A DNA stretch of 64,000 nt from Actinotignum timonense (GTDB taxonomy: Bacteria > Actinomycetota > Actinomycetes > Actinomycetales > Actinomycetaceae). Below are positions 8,333 to 17,540 of the stretch, piece after piece; positions within the stretch are counted from its first letter, which is position 1; the number at the start of each line of letters is the position of its first letter. The translations under genes and the position numbers were made by a program. The notes beneath the pieces are model-generated. The model saw only the letters and a program-made list of their open reading frames with translations. It was not told the DNA's origin and did no database searches. The DNA lies in assembly GCF_030216305.1 (NCBI RefSeq), contig NZ_JASOKT010000013.1, positions 1 to 64,000 on the forward strand, written 5' to 3'.

Positions 8333-8527
8333 GTGAGTACTACATTGACTGAATTAGCTCCCTTGACCGCGCAGGATCGTTGCGATGCCTGCGGAGCCCA
8401 GGCTTACGTTCGGGTACGCCTGCCTTATGGAGAACTTTTCTTCTGCGGCCATCATGCTTCCCAGCACCTCGATAAGCTGCGTGAAGATGCCCTTGAGATT
8501 CAAGACGAACGCGAAAATATCGCCTAG
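8333..8527 (+). CDS. DUF7455 small zinc-binding protein
   Basis: A 64-residue protein with a CDAC...FCGHH arrangement (Cys-x2-Cys and Cys-x2-His) that should bind one zinc ion. It matches the small actinobacterial DUF7455 family found near sigA and topoisomerase genes; the function is unknown. I chose GTG 8333 (product VSTTLTELAPLTAQDRCDAC) because the conserved part starts there; the longer frame back to 8231 overlaps the exonuclease start and looks non-coding. A good intrinsic terminator follows at 8549. Confidence 0.75.
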   Translation: MSTTLTELAPLTAQDRCDACGAQAYVRVRLPYGELFFCGHHASQHLDKLREDALEIQDERENIA

Positions 8528-8548
8528 CTTCTCTGCGATCTCACCACC

Positions 8549-8571
8549 AGCGGCCCACCCGGGCCGCTTTT
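8549..8571 (+). terminator. Intrinsic terminator after the DUF7455 gene
   Basis: AGCGGCCC, loop ACCC, GGGCCGCT forms a perfect 8-bp stem followed by TTTT. It lies 21 bp after the DUF7455 stop and separates that gene from the parE promoter. Confidence 0.85.
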
Positions 8572-8597
8572 GAGTTAATGTGCCCCGCTGGGACTGG

Positions 8598-8617
8598 TGT
8601 GAACCGTGGGATTCACA
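8598..8617. promoter_or_regulatory. TGTGAA-N8-TTCACA inverted repeat before the 10-bp array
   Basis: A perfect 6-bp inverted repeat whose right arm is the core of the first 10-bp unit at 8611. It may be the outermost site of the same regulator, read in the opposite direction. Confidence 0.45.
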
Positions 8618-8670
8618 GACTTTCACACACTTTCACGTACTTTCCCGCACTTTCACATACATTCACGCGC
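8611..8670 (+). repeat. Six contiguous 10-bp tandem repeats, consensus (A/T)TTCACnnAC
   Basis: The units are ATTCACAGAC, TTTCACACAC, TTTCACGTAC, TTTCCCGCAC, TTTCACATAC and ATTCACGCGC, with no gaps. The TTCAC core is intact in five of six, while positions 7-8 vary freely, as expected for binding sites rather than recent slippage. One unit per helical turn would put six proteins on the same DNA face. The array ends 12 bp before the LexA-like box and 42 bp before the parE start. Confidence 0.75.
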
Positions 8671-8682
8671 GCCGGGGCGGCT

Positions 8683-8700
8683 CGCGAACAGCCGTTCGCG
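8683..8700. promoter_or_regulatory. LexA (SOS) box candidate in the parE promoter
   Basis: CGCGAACAGCCGTTCGCG is a palindrome with 7-bp arms. Its centre CGAACAGCCGTTCG fits the actinobacterial/Gram-positive LexA consensus CGAACRNRYGTTYG at 13 of 14 positions. It ends directly before the -10 element TAAACT, where a bound repressor would block RNA polymerase. Confidence 0.65.
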
Positions 8701-8706
8701 TAAACT
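8701..8706 (+). promoter_or_regulatory. parE -10 element (leaderless start)
   Basis: TAAACT ends 6 nt before GTG 8713, so transcription should start at or very near the first codon. There is no Shine-Dalgarno sequence. Confidence 0.55.
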
Positions 8707-8712
8707 ACCGGT

Positions 8713-10836
8713 GTGTCAACTTCCGAAGAATACTCAGCTCGTCACCTCCAAGTCCTCGAAGGCCTGGAAGCCGTGCGCAAACGCCCCGGCATGTACATCG
8801 GCTCCACGGATTCACGCGGACTCATGCACTGCCTCTGGGAAATCATCGACAACGGCATCGACGAAGCCCTGGAAGGATTCGCCACCCATATCACCGTCAC
8901 CCTCTACGCTGACGGCTCGGTTGAGGTAACCGACGACGGCCGCGGCGTCCCCGTGGATACCGTACCCGGGGTGGGACTTTCCGGCGTGGAAGTTGTGTAC
9001 ACCCGCCTGCACGCCGGCGGAAAATTCGGCGGGGGATCCTATTCCGCTTCCGGCGGCCTCCACGGCGTAGGCGCCTCGGTGGTCAATGCCCTCTCCGCGC
9101 GCATGGATGTGAAAGTCCGGCGCGGCGGCAAAATCTACCAGATGCAATTCAAGCGCGGGGAACCCGGGCGTTTCCAGGACGGCGCCCAGCCCTCCCCGGA
9201 AGCACCTTTCGAAGCTTTTACCCACGGCAGCGAACTCGATATAGTCGGGAAAGTAGCGAAGAAAAACACCGGAACCTCCGTGCGCTACTGGGCTGACCCC
9301 CAGATTTTCCTGGCCGAAGCAGAATTCTCCTATGACCTCCTCACCGAACGGGTACGCCAATCCGCGTTCCTGGTGCCCGGCCTGACCATCACCATCCGTG
9401 ATGAGCGCGGCTTGGCGGGCACCCCGGGGGAGAACGGCCCCCATGAGGAAGTGTTCCACTACGAGGGCGGCGTTGTCGATTTCGCGGATTACCTGGCCAC
9501 CGATCCGGCCCTCACCGCCACCATGCACCTCACGGGCAGCGAAACTTTCACTGAAAACGTGCAGGTTCTCGATCCGGAAAGCGGGCATTTGCGCGCCCAG
9601 GAAGTCGAACGTACCTGCGAAGTGGATGTGGCCCTGCGCTGGGGAACCGGATATGACACCACCACCGAATCCTTCGTTAATATTATTCGCACGCCCGGGG
9701 GAGGAGCACACCAGAGCGGTTTCGAACAGGGCGTGGTGAAAACCCTGCGCGCCCTGATCGACACCAATTCGCGGCGCCTCAAGCTCACCGCCAAAGATGC
9801 CAAAATCGAAAAAGACGATATATTGGCCGGGATGACCGCGGTTGTCACGGTCCGGCTAGCCGAACCCCAATTCGAGGGGCAAACGAAGGAGATCCTGGGG
9901 ACGGCGGCAGTGCGCCCCATCGTGGCGCGCGTCGTCGCCGCACAGCTCCACAGTATCCTGGCGTCCACGAAACGCGACCAAAAAACCGAAACGTCGCGGC
10001 TCCTCGAAAAAATCGTGGCGGAAATGCGGGCTCGGGTGGCCGCGCGCGTTCATAAGGAAATCTCGCGGCGCAAAAACGCGCTCGAAAATTCGACCCTGCC
10101 CGCCAAGCTTGCCGATTGCCGCAGCGATGATATTGAGCACACCGAACTTTTTATCGTCGAGGGGGATTCGGCGCTGGGCACCGCGAAACTGGCGCGTTCT
10201 TCGGAATTCCAGGCGCTGCTACCCATCCGCGGAAAAATCCTCAATGTGCAGCGCGCCTCGCCCGCGGATATTCTGCGCAATCAGGAAGTTTCTTCCATTA
10301 TTCAGGTGGTGGGGGCCGGTTCCGGGCGCACTTTTGACCTCGCGGCAGCGCGCTACGGGAAAATTATTATGATGACGGACGCGGACGTGGACGGCGCCCA
10401 TATCCGCACCCTCCTGCTCACGCTGTTCTTCCGCTATATGCGTCCCCTCGTGGAAGCCGGGCGGGTTTTCGCCGCGGTGCCGCCGCTGCACCGCATCGAA
10501 GTGGCCGGCCGCGGCGGGAAAAAGGGATCGTATATTTATACCTATTCCGAAGAGGAATTGCATCGGGAACTCAAGAAGCTCGAACGCGCCGGGAAAACCT
10601 ATAAGGAACCCATCCAGCGCTACAAGGGCCTGGGGGAGATGGACGCGCACCAGCTCGCGGAAACCACCATGGATCCGGCCCACCGCACCCTGCGGCGCAT
10701 CCGGATCGAGGACGAAGCCGCACTGCGGGAAGCCGAGTCCGTTTTTGAGGTGCTCATGGGTAACGAGGTGGCTCCGCGCCGCGAATTTATTGTCGAAGGC
10801 GCCGAGCATATTTCCTACGACAAGATCGATGCCTAA
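8713..10836 (+). CDS. parE: DNA topoisomerase IV subunit B (ATPase subunit)
   Basis: A 707-residue type IIA topoisomerase ATPase subunit; with ParC it decatenates and relaxes DNA. The GHKL ATPase domain has Glu43 and Asn47 (WEIIDNGIDEA) and DDGRG at 74-78; the GGLHGVGASVVNAL loop follows. The TOPRIM domain has LFIVEGDSA near 480 and MMTDADVDGAH near 555, the Mg-binding acidic cluster. The ParC partner is encoded nearby on the other strand with one acetyltransferase gene between. ParE is favoured over GyrB because of this partner and because gyrB normally lies near dnaA/recF, absent here. A LexA-like box and a 10-bp repeat array lie in its promoter. Confidence 0.92.
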   Translation: MSTSEEYSARHLQVLEGLEAVRKRPGMYIGSTDSRGLMHCLWEIIDNGIDEALEGFATHITVTLYADGSVEVTDDGRGVPVDTVPGVGLSGVEVVYTRLHAGGKFGGGSYSASGGLHGVGASVVNALSARMDVKVRRGGKIYQMQFKRGEPGRFQDGAQPSPEAPFEAFTHGSELDIVGKVAKKNTGTSVRYWADPQIFLAEAEFSYDLLTERVRQSAFLVPGLTITIRDERGLAGTPGENGPHEEVFHYEGGVVDFADYLATDPALTATMHLTGSETFTENVQVLDPESGHLRAQEVERTCEVDVALRWGTGYDTTTESFVNIIRTPGGGAHQSGFEQGVVKTLRALIDTNSRRLKLTAKDAKIEKDDILAGMTAVVTVRLAEPQFEGQTKEILGTAAVRPIVARVVAAQLHSILASTKRDQKTETSRLLEKIVAEMRARVAARVHKEISRRKNALENSTLPAKLADCRSDDIEHTELFIVEGDSALGTAKLARSSEFQALLPIRGKILNVQRASPADILRNQEVSSIIQVVGAGSGRTFDLAAARYGKIIMMTDADVDGAHIRTLLLTLFFRYMRPLVEAGRVFAAVPPLHRIEVAGRGGKKGSYIYTYSEEELHRELKKLERAGKTYKEPIQRYKGLGEMDAHQLAETTMDPAHRTLRRIRIEDEAALREAESVFEVLMGNEVAPRREFIVEGAEHISYDKIDA

Positions 10837-10891
10837 GTTTCCCGGCCCGCGCTTCGCTACACTTGAGAGTCATACCCGTAAAGGAGGGCTC

Positions 10892-11926
10892 ATGGGTAAC
10901 GGCGCGATACGGTGGAGCGATCTCACGGCGGCGGATGCCCGCGCGATTTTCACGCTGCTGGACACCCACCAAAGCGCCGTGAACTCCAGTTTCCGCACCT
11001 CGCGCGAAGAAATCGACCTCATGTTTGAGCCCTCGGTTCCGCATAGCGTTTTCGGGTGGTACGACGACGCAGCACCGGGCCGGCGCCTCCTCGCCTTCGG
11101 TATCGTGCGTCTTTACGATGCGCGCACCGCGCATCCCACGGTCACGCTCTCGGCCAGCGTGCACCCCGAGCTCAGCCAGGACGTGCGTGAACAGGCCGCC
11201 CGCGAGGTACTCGCCGAACAATTACGCCGCGCCCCGGCCTTGGCAGCCGGCACCCTCCACCCGGTGGCCGTGGCGAATGTGGAAAGTTGGGATCCGGAAC
11301 GGGGCCGGGCCCTGGCAGCCGCCGGTTTCACCGACCGGCTCTCCTACCTGCAAATGCGCCGCCCGCTCACGCGCGGGCCGCTGCTCCTGCCCGCTTCCGC
11401 GCATACGGACAATAGCGGTGTGGAGCTGGTTCCCCTCACCCCGGATCGGGACGACGCCGCGCTTCTCGCCCACAATTCCTTTTACGCAGATAAATTGAAT
11501 TACCCGATTTACACCCGGGAGCAGTGGCGTATCGAATGTGCTTTTATGCGCCGGGAATGGAGTTTCCTGGCGGTGGATACCCGCGGGGATCGGCCCCGGG
11601 TACTCGGGTGCATTATGACCGCCGCCTATGAACAGGACTGGCCCGGCCTGGGATTCCGCGAGGGCTATGTTGACGAGCTCGCGGTGCGGGCCGAGAGCCC
11701 GGACGGGGTCAATGCCCGCCTGCTGGCCGCCAGTATCGCGGCGCAGGCGCATAGTGGCATGGATGCCACCACCCTGGATCTCACCGTCCACTACGAGCCG
11801 GACGGCAGCCGCCTGACCCCCGAAAGCGCGGCGCGCCTGAGCCTGTATGAAAGCTTCGGCTTCGAGGTCACCGAACGCACCCGGGTGGTGCACCACCCGC
11901 TCCCGGATCTGCCGGCGCGCGGCTAG
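10892..11926 (+). CDS. GNAT family N-acetyltransferase (tandem GNAT domains)
   Basis: A 344-residue protein with the length and organisation of tandem GNAT acetyltransferases. The C-terminal half has the clearer fold: an internal GYVDELAVR beta strand, then a helix ([13 protein letters not shown]) where acetyl-CoA would bind, and the terminal [16 protein letters not shown] motif, common at GNAT ends. The N-terminal half is degenerate. The substrate is unknown. ATG 10892 is preceded by AAGGAGGG at ideal spacing. It follows parE by 55 bp and is convergent with parC; both stop codons lie in one CTAG at 11923-11926. Confidence 0.75.
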   Translation: MGNGAIRWSDLTAADARAIFTLLDTHQSAVNSSFRTSREEIDLMFEPSVPHSVFGWYDDAAPGRRLLAFGIVRLYDARTAHPTVTLSASVHPELSQDVREQAAREVLAEQLRRAPALAAGTLHPVAVANVESWDPERGRALAAAGFTDRLSYLQMRRPLTRGPLLLPASAHTDNSGVELVPLTPDRDDAALLAHNSFYADKLNYPIYTREQWRIECAFMRREWSFLAVDTRGDRPRVLGCIMTAAYEQDWPGLGFREGYVDELAVRAESPDGVNARLLAASIAAQAHSGMDATTLDLTVHYEPDGSRLTPESAARLSLYESFGFEVTERTRVVHHPLPDLPARG

Positions 11927-14355
11927 CTCCCGATAGCCGCCACCGGGACCGTCAGGGCGCTGCCCGAAGCATCCCGTTTTTCTTCAATCTCGGGCAGCTC
12001 AACCGGCTGGCCGGAGGCCGTGATGGCGCGCAGCGGCTCCGGGCCGATAGCGGCCACCGCCAATATATTTTCCCCGCGCAGGAAACGCTGGGCGCGCACT
12101 CCGCCCGTACCCCGGCCTTTCGCCGGGAAACGATCCAGCGGCGTTACCTTCGCGCTGCCCGGTTCGGTACCCGGGAGCGCCTGCGCGTTCGAGGCAATCG
12201 TGGCCACCAGGGAACCGGCAAGATCATCACCGGGCACCACCCCGAGGGTAATCACCTGGGCGCCCTCCGCGCAGCGAATCCCGGCAATGCCCTGACCGGC
12301 ACGGCCCTGCGGGCGCACCAGTGATGCCTCAAAGCGCAATAATTGCGCATCGCTCGTAATAAGAACCACTTGATCGGTATCGCCGGCAAGGGCGCAGCCC
12401 ACCACGCTATCGCCCTCGGCCAGGGTAATAACCTCCCAGCTCTCCTTATTCGGGTACGCGCCGTTCACCCGTTTAATCCGCCCGTGCGCGGTGGCCAGGG
12501 TGAGAACCGGATCGCCATCGGCAGCGGTAAGCGGGGCCAGCCCGATCACGCGCTCCCCGGAATCCAGAGAAATAAGATCCGCTATCGGGGTGCCCCCGGC
12601 CAGCGAGGGAGCCCCCGCGGTATCGGGAAGTGCCGGGACGGTGAGCACATCCAGGTCTATCATGCGCCCGTGGCTGGTCACCACCCCGATATGCCCGCGG
12701 GCCGTGGCGGCAACCCGCGAAATAATCGCATCGTGGGCCCGGCGCGGGCCGCCGCGCTCGGGAGCATCGCCGCCCGCGGTGCGCGCCACCAGCCCCGTTC
12801 CCGAGAGCAGCACCCAGGTCGGATCATCGGAAACTTCCAGGGGGAGAGCAGCCGGTGCCGCCGCGCTGGCCGCCCCGTCCGATTCCAGCAGCACGGTGCG
12901 CCGCGGGGTCCCGAACTGCTGGGCCACCTTCGTCATCTCGGAAGCCACAACCTCCCGCAGCCGCTCGGGCGACCCCAAGATTTCTTCCAGCTCCGCGATG
13001 GTGCGCTCGAGCTCTTCGCGGCGCCCTTCCAGCTCAATCTGGGAGTACTTGGTGAGGCGGCGTAGCCGCAGCTCCAAAATATAATCGGCCTGCGCCTCGG
13101 AAAGATCAAAAACAGCGATGAGCCGCTCGCGGGCCGCCGCGGTATCCTCCGAAGAACGAATAACCGCGATTACCTCATCAATATTGAGGACGGCGATGAG
13201 TAAGCCCTCCACCAGGTGCAAATCAGATTGCGCGGCCCGTAAACGGTGCTCACTGCGCCGGCGCGTCACCGTGATGCGGTGCTTAATCCACACCCGCAGT
13301 AGTTCCAGCAGTCCCAGGGTTTGCGGCTGGCCATCAACCAAAGCCACATTATTAATCCCGAAAGAATCCTCGAGCGGGGTGTGCTGGTAGAGCTGGGCGA
13401 GCACCGCCTCGGGGTGGAACCCATTTTTTACTTCGACGACGAGCCGCATGCCATGGTGCCGGTCCGTCAGGTTTTGGACCCCGGAGACCCCCTGAATTTT
13501 CTTGGCGTTAACGGCGTCCTTGAGCTTGTCAATGATCTTTTCCGGACCCACAAGATAGGGCAATTCCGTAATAACAATGCCGCGCTTACGGGCGCTGATT
13601 CTTTCGATGCGCGCCGTCGCCCTGGTACGGAAAATACCGCGCCCGGTTTCGTACGCCTCCCGGATGCCGTCCAAACCAATAATTTTGCCGCCTTCGGGCA
13701 GGTCCGGGCCGGGGATAAAACGCATAATATCCTCGAGGCTCGCATCCGGGTGGCGCAGCAGGTGCTTCGCCCCGTTAATAACCTCAATAAGATTATGCGG
13801 TGGAATATTCGTCGCCATTCCCACCGCGATGCCGGAGGAACCATTGACCAGCAGATTCGGGATGGCGGCCGGGAGCACCTCGGGCTGCTGGAGGGTGTTG
13901 TCATAATTGGGGACCATATCGACGACGTCCTCGTCCAGCGAGGAAATCATGGCCATGGCCGGGGCCGCCAGGCGTGCCTCGGTATAGCGCGAGGCAGCTG
14001 GCCCGTCGTCGAGCGAACCGAAATTACCGTGCCCGTCCACCAGCGGCAAGCGCATGGTAAAAGGCTGGGCGAGGCGCACCATCGCGTCATAAATAGCAGT
14101 ATCACCATGCGGGTGGAGGCGCCCCATCACATCACCTACCACGCGCGAAGACTTCACGTGAGCGCGGTCGGGGCGCAGGCCCATCTGCCCCATCTGGAAG
14201 AGAATACGGCGCTGCACCGGCTTGAGACCATCGCGAGCATCGGGGAGGGCACGGGCGTAAATCACCGAGTAGGAGTACTCGAGGAAGGAGGTGCGCATCT
14301 CCTCCGACACGTTAATATCGACGATATGTTCCGCGGGGCTCGTATTCTTGGGCAT
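11923..14355 (-). CDS. parC: DNA topoisomerase IV subunit A
   Basis: An 810-residue DNA-cleaving subunit that works with ParE. Tyr124 in [10 protein letters not shown] is the nucleophile joined to DNA during cleavage. The quinolone-determining region reads [12 protein letters not shown] (81-92); the position equal to E. coli GyrA Ser83 is Thr86. A coiled-coil with the DNA gate follows, then beta-propeller repeats (about 510-800) with the [11 protein letters not shown] and [12 protein letters not shown] signatures that wrap DNA. The ATG is at 14353-14355, with only a weak GGGA upstream. It is read towards parE, not in an operon with it, so the two subunits have separate promoters. Confidence 0.93.
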   Translation of the reverse strand: MPKNTSPAEHIVDINVSEEMRTSFLEYSYSVIYARALPDARDGLKPVQRRILFQMGQMGLRPDRAHVKSSRVVGDVMGRLHPHGDTAIYDAMVRLAQPFTMRLPLVDGHGNFGSLDDGPAASRYTEARLAAPAMAMISSLDEDVVDMVPNYDNTLQQPEVLPAAIPNLLVNGSSGIAVGMATNIPPHNLIEVINGAKHLLRHPDASLEDIMRFIPGPDLPEGGKIIGLDGIREAYETGRGIFRTRATARIERISARKRGIVITELPYLVGPEKIIDKLKDAVNAKKIQGVSGVQNLTDRHHGMRLVVEVKNGFHPEAVLAQLYQHTPLEDSFGINNVALVDGQPQTLGLLELLRVWIKHRITVTRRRSEHRLRAAQSDLHLVEGLLIAVLNIDEVIAVIRSSEDTAAARERLIAVFDLSEAQADYILELRLRRLTKYSQIELEGRREELERTIAELEEILGSPERLREVVASEMTKVAQQFGTPRRTVLLESDGAASAAAPAALPLEVSDDPTWVLLSGTGLVARTAGGDAPERGGPRRAHDAIISRVAATARGHIGVVTSHGRMIDLDVLTVPALPDTAGAPSLAGGTPIADLISLDSGERVIGLAPLTAADGDPVLTLATAHGRIKRVNGAYPNKESWEVITLAEGDSVVGCALAGDTDQVVLITSDAQLLRFEASLVRPQGRAGQGIAGIRCAEGAQVITLGVVPGDDLAGSLVATIASNAQALPGTEPGSAKVTPLDRFPAKGRGTGGVRAQRFLRGENILAVAAIGPEPLRAITASGQPVELPEIEEKRDASGSALTVPVAAIGS

Positions 14356-14432
14356 TGCTCAATTATCCCGCTTTTTGGCCGCGCGCGGGGCGGCGGCGCA
14401 GGAGTGTCGAGGCGGAAAGTAGACTGAGAGGC

Positions 14433-15581
14433 ATGATTGAGCTTCCTGTGCTGCCTGCCGCGCGCTCGCTACGCGCCGTCCTGGGTGAATGTTTAGCCGC
14501 CTGCGGGGTGCTGCCCGAAACGGAATCCGCGGCGGCGGAAACGGAGCGGGCGGGCGTGCTGGATTTGCCGCGTGCCAGCCGGGTCTGCCTCGTCCTCGTG
14601 GATGGCCTGGGGGCGGAAAACCTGGCGGCGCGCATTGGTCACGCGCCCACCCTGCGTGCCTTGACCGCGCGCGAACCACTCACTTCCACGGCGCCGTCCA
14701 CCACCGCCGCCGCCCTCACCACCCTGGGTACCGGGGCGCTCCCCGGGCGCACCTCGATGCTGTCCTACTCCCTGCGCTCCCCGCGCACCGGCCGTAATTT
14801 CTCCCTGATTAGCTGGGAGGATAGCGGGCTCAATCCTGAGGAATGGCAGCCGGTCCCCACCTGGGCGCAGCGCCTGGAGGCCGCCCGGCCCGGTATAGCC
14901 AAGCAGCTAGGAGCCATCCAGGATCCGGACCATATCGGTTCGGGGCTAACCCGGGCCGCCTGGCGCGGCTTTACCGCGGTCGGGGGCCCGGCCCTCGATG
15001 ACCGGGTGCACCTGGCCGCGCGGTTCCTGCGCGAGGGCGGGCGTTTCGCCTACCTGTACTGGGGGGAAGTTGATCACCGCGGGCACCGCTGGGGAGCCAC
15101 CAGTGAGGAATGGACTATGGCGCTCGAAGATCTGGACGCCGGTATCCGCCTGCTCACCCGGCTGCTTCCCCCGGATACCCTGCTGGTCCTCACTGCTGAT
15201 CACGGCATGGTCGATCCGAGCGAACGCATAGATGTAGCCACCACGCCGGTCCTGAGCGAGGGCGTGGATCTATATTCCGGGGAAGAACGCGCGGTGCATC
15301 TCTACACCCGGGAACCGGAAGCGGTCGCGGCACGCTGGCGGGACTACCTGGGGGAGCGCTCCTGGATCTACACGAAAGAGGAAGCCATCGCCACCGGCAT
15401 GTTCGGGCCCGTCACCGCGCAGGCACGCGAAGCCATGGGGGATGTGCTCGCTTTCCAGCGCGGCCGCCTGAGCGTGGTCCACACCGGGCAGATGCAGCCG
15501 GGCGCCACCTTTATGCGCGGGGTCCACGGTTCGCTTACCCCCACGGAAATGCTCATTCCCCTGCTCCTGGAGCTCACGTAG
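14433..15581 (+). CDS. Alkaline phosphatase-superfamily nucleotide pyrophosphatase/phosphodiesterase
   Basis: A 382-residue protein of the type I phosphodiesterase/nucleotide pyrophosphatase family. The metal-site motifs are VDGLGAEN (first Asp), STAPSTTAAALTTLGTG (with the likely Thr nucleophile), DHRGHRWG and TADHGMV. These enzymes hydrolyse phosphodiesters or phosphonates; the substrate is unknown. No signal peptide is visible, so it is probably cytoplasmic. ATG 14433 is preceded by TAGACT 7 nt upstream, suggesting a leaderless mRNA; the frame back to 14355 overlaps the parC start and is less likely. Homologues are often found beside sepH in actinobacteria. Confidence 0.82.
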   Translation: MIELPVLPAARSLRAVLGECLAACGVLPETESAAAETERAGVLDLPRASRVCLVLVDGLGAENLAARIGHAPTLRALTAREPLTSTAPSTTAAALTTLGTGALPGRTSMLSYSLRSPRTGRNFSLISWEDSGLNPEEWQPVPTWAQRLEAARPGIAKQLGAIQDPDHIGSGLTRAAWRGFTAVGGPALDDRVHLAARFLREGGRFAYLYWGEVDHRGHRWGATSEEWTMALEDLDAGIRLLTRLLPPDTLLVLTADHGMVDPSERIDVATTPVLSEGVDLYSGEERAVHLYTREPEAVAARWRDYLGERSWIYTKEEAIATGMFGPVTAQAREAMGDVLAFQRGRLSVVHTGQMQPGATFMRGVHGSLTPTEMLIPLLLELT

Positions 15582-15591
15582 TGCGCCTGAA

Positions 15592-16830
15592 CTAGTCCTT
15601 TTTACCGAAGACGATCTCATCCCAGGACGGCATGGTGGGCCGATCCGTACGCTTGCGCCCGCGCCGCGCCTCGGTAGCTGCCGGAGCGGCTTTCTCCGGC
15701 GCGCTAGCCGGGGCCGTTTTATCGGGAACCGGTGCAGAGGCCGCGGTAGGGGCCGGCGCGGGAGCCGGGCTCTCTGTGGCTGTATCACTAGCCGCATCTG
15801 TACCGCTCGGCTCCGCGCCCGCCACAGCATTTGCGGCAGAACCAGCGCCCGCATTTGAACCGGAAGCCGGGCGGAGCACCGGGGCCTGCGCCAGCTCCTC
15901 CGGCTCCAGTAGCGCCCGCTGGCCGGGCAGCTGCCCCTCGCGCGAGGGCAGGGAAACAATGGTGGCCGGAGCCCGTAGCTCCTCCTCATCTTCGGGAGCC
16001 CGATGCGCCCCATCCCATTCATCCGGATCAACATCATGATCGGCATCCGGCATGGGCCGTGACTTACCGCGCTGAGAATCCAGCGAGGCCAGCACCTCAT
16101 CAATAGAGGCACGCGCCGGGGGAGTATCCACCGCGTTCGGGAGAGGCGCTGCCGGGGAGGCCACCGCGGCGGGAACCGCCGCGGGCGTCGTCGTACCGGA
16201 AAAAACAGGATCCGCAGCTCCCGGCACCACCGCGGGGGTGTGATCCGGGCGCCACGGGCCGGCATCGGCCGTGAGGGAGGTCTCCGACAGCCAGGACGCC
16301 TCATCATTGCGGGCCTGGAGAGTGTGGCGATCCGTATCGATAAACCAGCGGGCCTCGTGCTCGCGGCCGGCGGAGATAAACCGCACAATCAGCGCCCAGG
16401 GTTGCCCGGCCTCACGCACCGCATCCCAGGTAATCGACGCGGTATCCACATCGCGGGCAACCAGCCGCGATGTGACGAGTTCTTCAACTGTGAAACCTCC
16501 CACATCGCGCCCGAGGGTGTAGTTCCGGGCCTGCGCGGCGGTGTAGTTACGCTCGGCAATAATGGGGTGAGCCAGGGCGGAGATACGCGAAGGAGGCAGC
16601 GCGGCCATCTCTGAAATATCGTCAACGCTGCGGCCGGCCCGCACCAAAGCTTGGATTTCACGCGGCCCCATCGGAGTGATTTCCTCATCCGGAGCGCTGG
16701 GATGGGGATCCTTACGCAGGGCCGCCCGCAGATCATCAGTGACGGGCAGCAGGTAGCGATTGCCCTCCTCATCATTAAGCGTGAGGTTGTGACCGTCGGG
16801 TTGCAAGCCGAGCAGCTCCAGCTTTTTCAT
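15592..16830 (-). CDS. sepH: Septation protein SepH (DUF3071)
   Basis: A 412-residue homologue of SepH, an actinobacterial FtsZ regulator that stimulates Z-ring assembly. The N-terminal DUF3071 domain (KKLELLGLQPDGHNLTL onwards to about residue 210) contains a helix-turn-helix-like segment around VDDISEMAALPPSRI. A Pro/Ala-rich disordered linker follows. The conserved C-terminal end MPSWDEIVFG is a SepH hallmark. I start at ATG 16828-16830; GGGAAGAG lies immediately before it, rather close, so GTG 16854 remains possible. The gene converges on the phosphodiesterase gene with a 10-bp gap. Confidence 0.9.
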   Translation of the reverse strand: MKKLELLGLQPDGHNLTLNDEEGNRYLLPVTDDLRAALRKDPHPSAPDEEITPMGPREIQALVRAGRSVDDISEMAALPPSRISALAHPIIAERNYTAAQARNYTLGRDVGGFTVEELVTSRLVARDVDTASITWDAVREAGQPWALIVRFISAGREHEARWFIDTDRHTLQARNDEASWLSETSLTADAGPWRPDHTPAVVPGAADPVFSGTTTPAAVPAAVASPAAPLPNAVDTPPARASIDEVLASLDSQRGKSRPMPDADHDVDPDEWDGAHRAPEDEEELRAPATIVSLPSREGQLPGQRALLEPEELAQAPVLRPASGSNAGAGSAANAVAGAEPSGTDAASDTATESPAPAPAPTAASAPVPDKTAPASAPEKAAPAATEARRGRKRTDRPTMPSWDEIVFGKKD

Positions 16831-17055
16831 CTCTTCCCTTACTCTTGGTACCACTCTTAGGGTGCCACCTCCGGGCCCGAAAAGCAGGCATTGGGCGCGG
16901 GTGTGTTTCCATGTGGCGCGGGTGCTGTTACACTAAGCGCGCAGTACCACCCGTCAGGACCATACGCGAGGGCGGAAAGATCCGTTTCTCGCGGGTGGAC
17001 GCCGGTTCGTGCGGAATCCACCGCGTGGACCCCGGCACTTTTGGAGAGTGACTTT

Positions 17056-17355
17056 ATGGCAACAGATTACGATGCTCCGCGCAAGCAAGACGAGGAGCTC
17101 CGCGAGGATTCTTTCGAGCAGCTCGCCGGGCGGCGCTCGGACCAGCAATCCGGTGCGGTCGATGAGGACGAGGTCGAAGCGGCCGAGGGCTTTGAGCTGC
17201 CCGGCGCGGACCTGTCCAATGTTGAGCTATCCGTCAATGTGATTCCGGCCCAGGATGATGAATTCACCTGCTCGCAGTGCTTCCTGGTTCACCACCGCTC
17301 CCAATTGGATCACGTGGAAGATGGCCTGCCCGTCTGCGTGGATTGCGCGGGCTAG
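17056..17355 (+). CDS. DUF4193 family protein with zinc ribbon
   Basis: A 99-residue acidic protein. The first about 60 residues are rich in Asp/Glu; the C-terminus has CSQC...CVDC, a four-cysteine zinc ribbon. DUF4193 proteins are conserved in Actinobacteria and of unknown function; the M. tuberculosis homologue (Rv2699c) also lies near sigA. ATG 17056 follows GGAGAG at 17043-17048. A perfect hairpin at 17418 may end the transcript. In M. tuberculosis dut and a DUF3093 gene come next, but the following 185 bp hold neither. Confidence 0.85.
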   Translation: MATDYDAPRKQDEELREDSFEQLAGRRSDQQSGAVDEDEVEAAEGFELPGADLSNVELSVNVIPAQDDEFTCSQCFLVHHRSQLDHVEDGLPVCVDCAG

Positions 17356-17417
17356 CGAGAAACGAGCTTGCGTGCGGCGGTTACGTTTGCGGCACGCGAA
17401 GAAGAAGTACGACGACG

Positions 17418-17437
17418 CCGCGGCCCACGGGCCGCGG
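17418..17437 (+). terminator. Hairpin after the DUF4193 gene (possible terminator)
   Basis: CCGCGGCCC and GGGCCGCGG form a perfect 9-bp GC stem around AC. No U-run follows (TATCTC), so termination efficiency is uncertain. Confidence 0.5.
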
Positions 17438-17540
17438 TATCTCACTACAGTGCATCCCTACGGTGGGTGGTGCATTCCACGAGGGTGAGCTCCCTCAGTA
17501 GACTAGAGGGAATGAAGGAATCGGGACGAGGAGTATAAGC

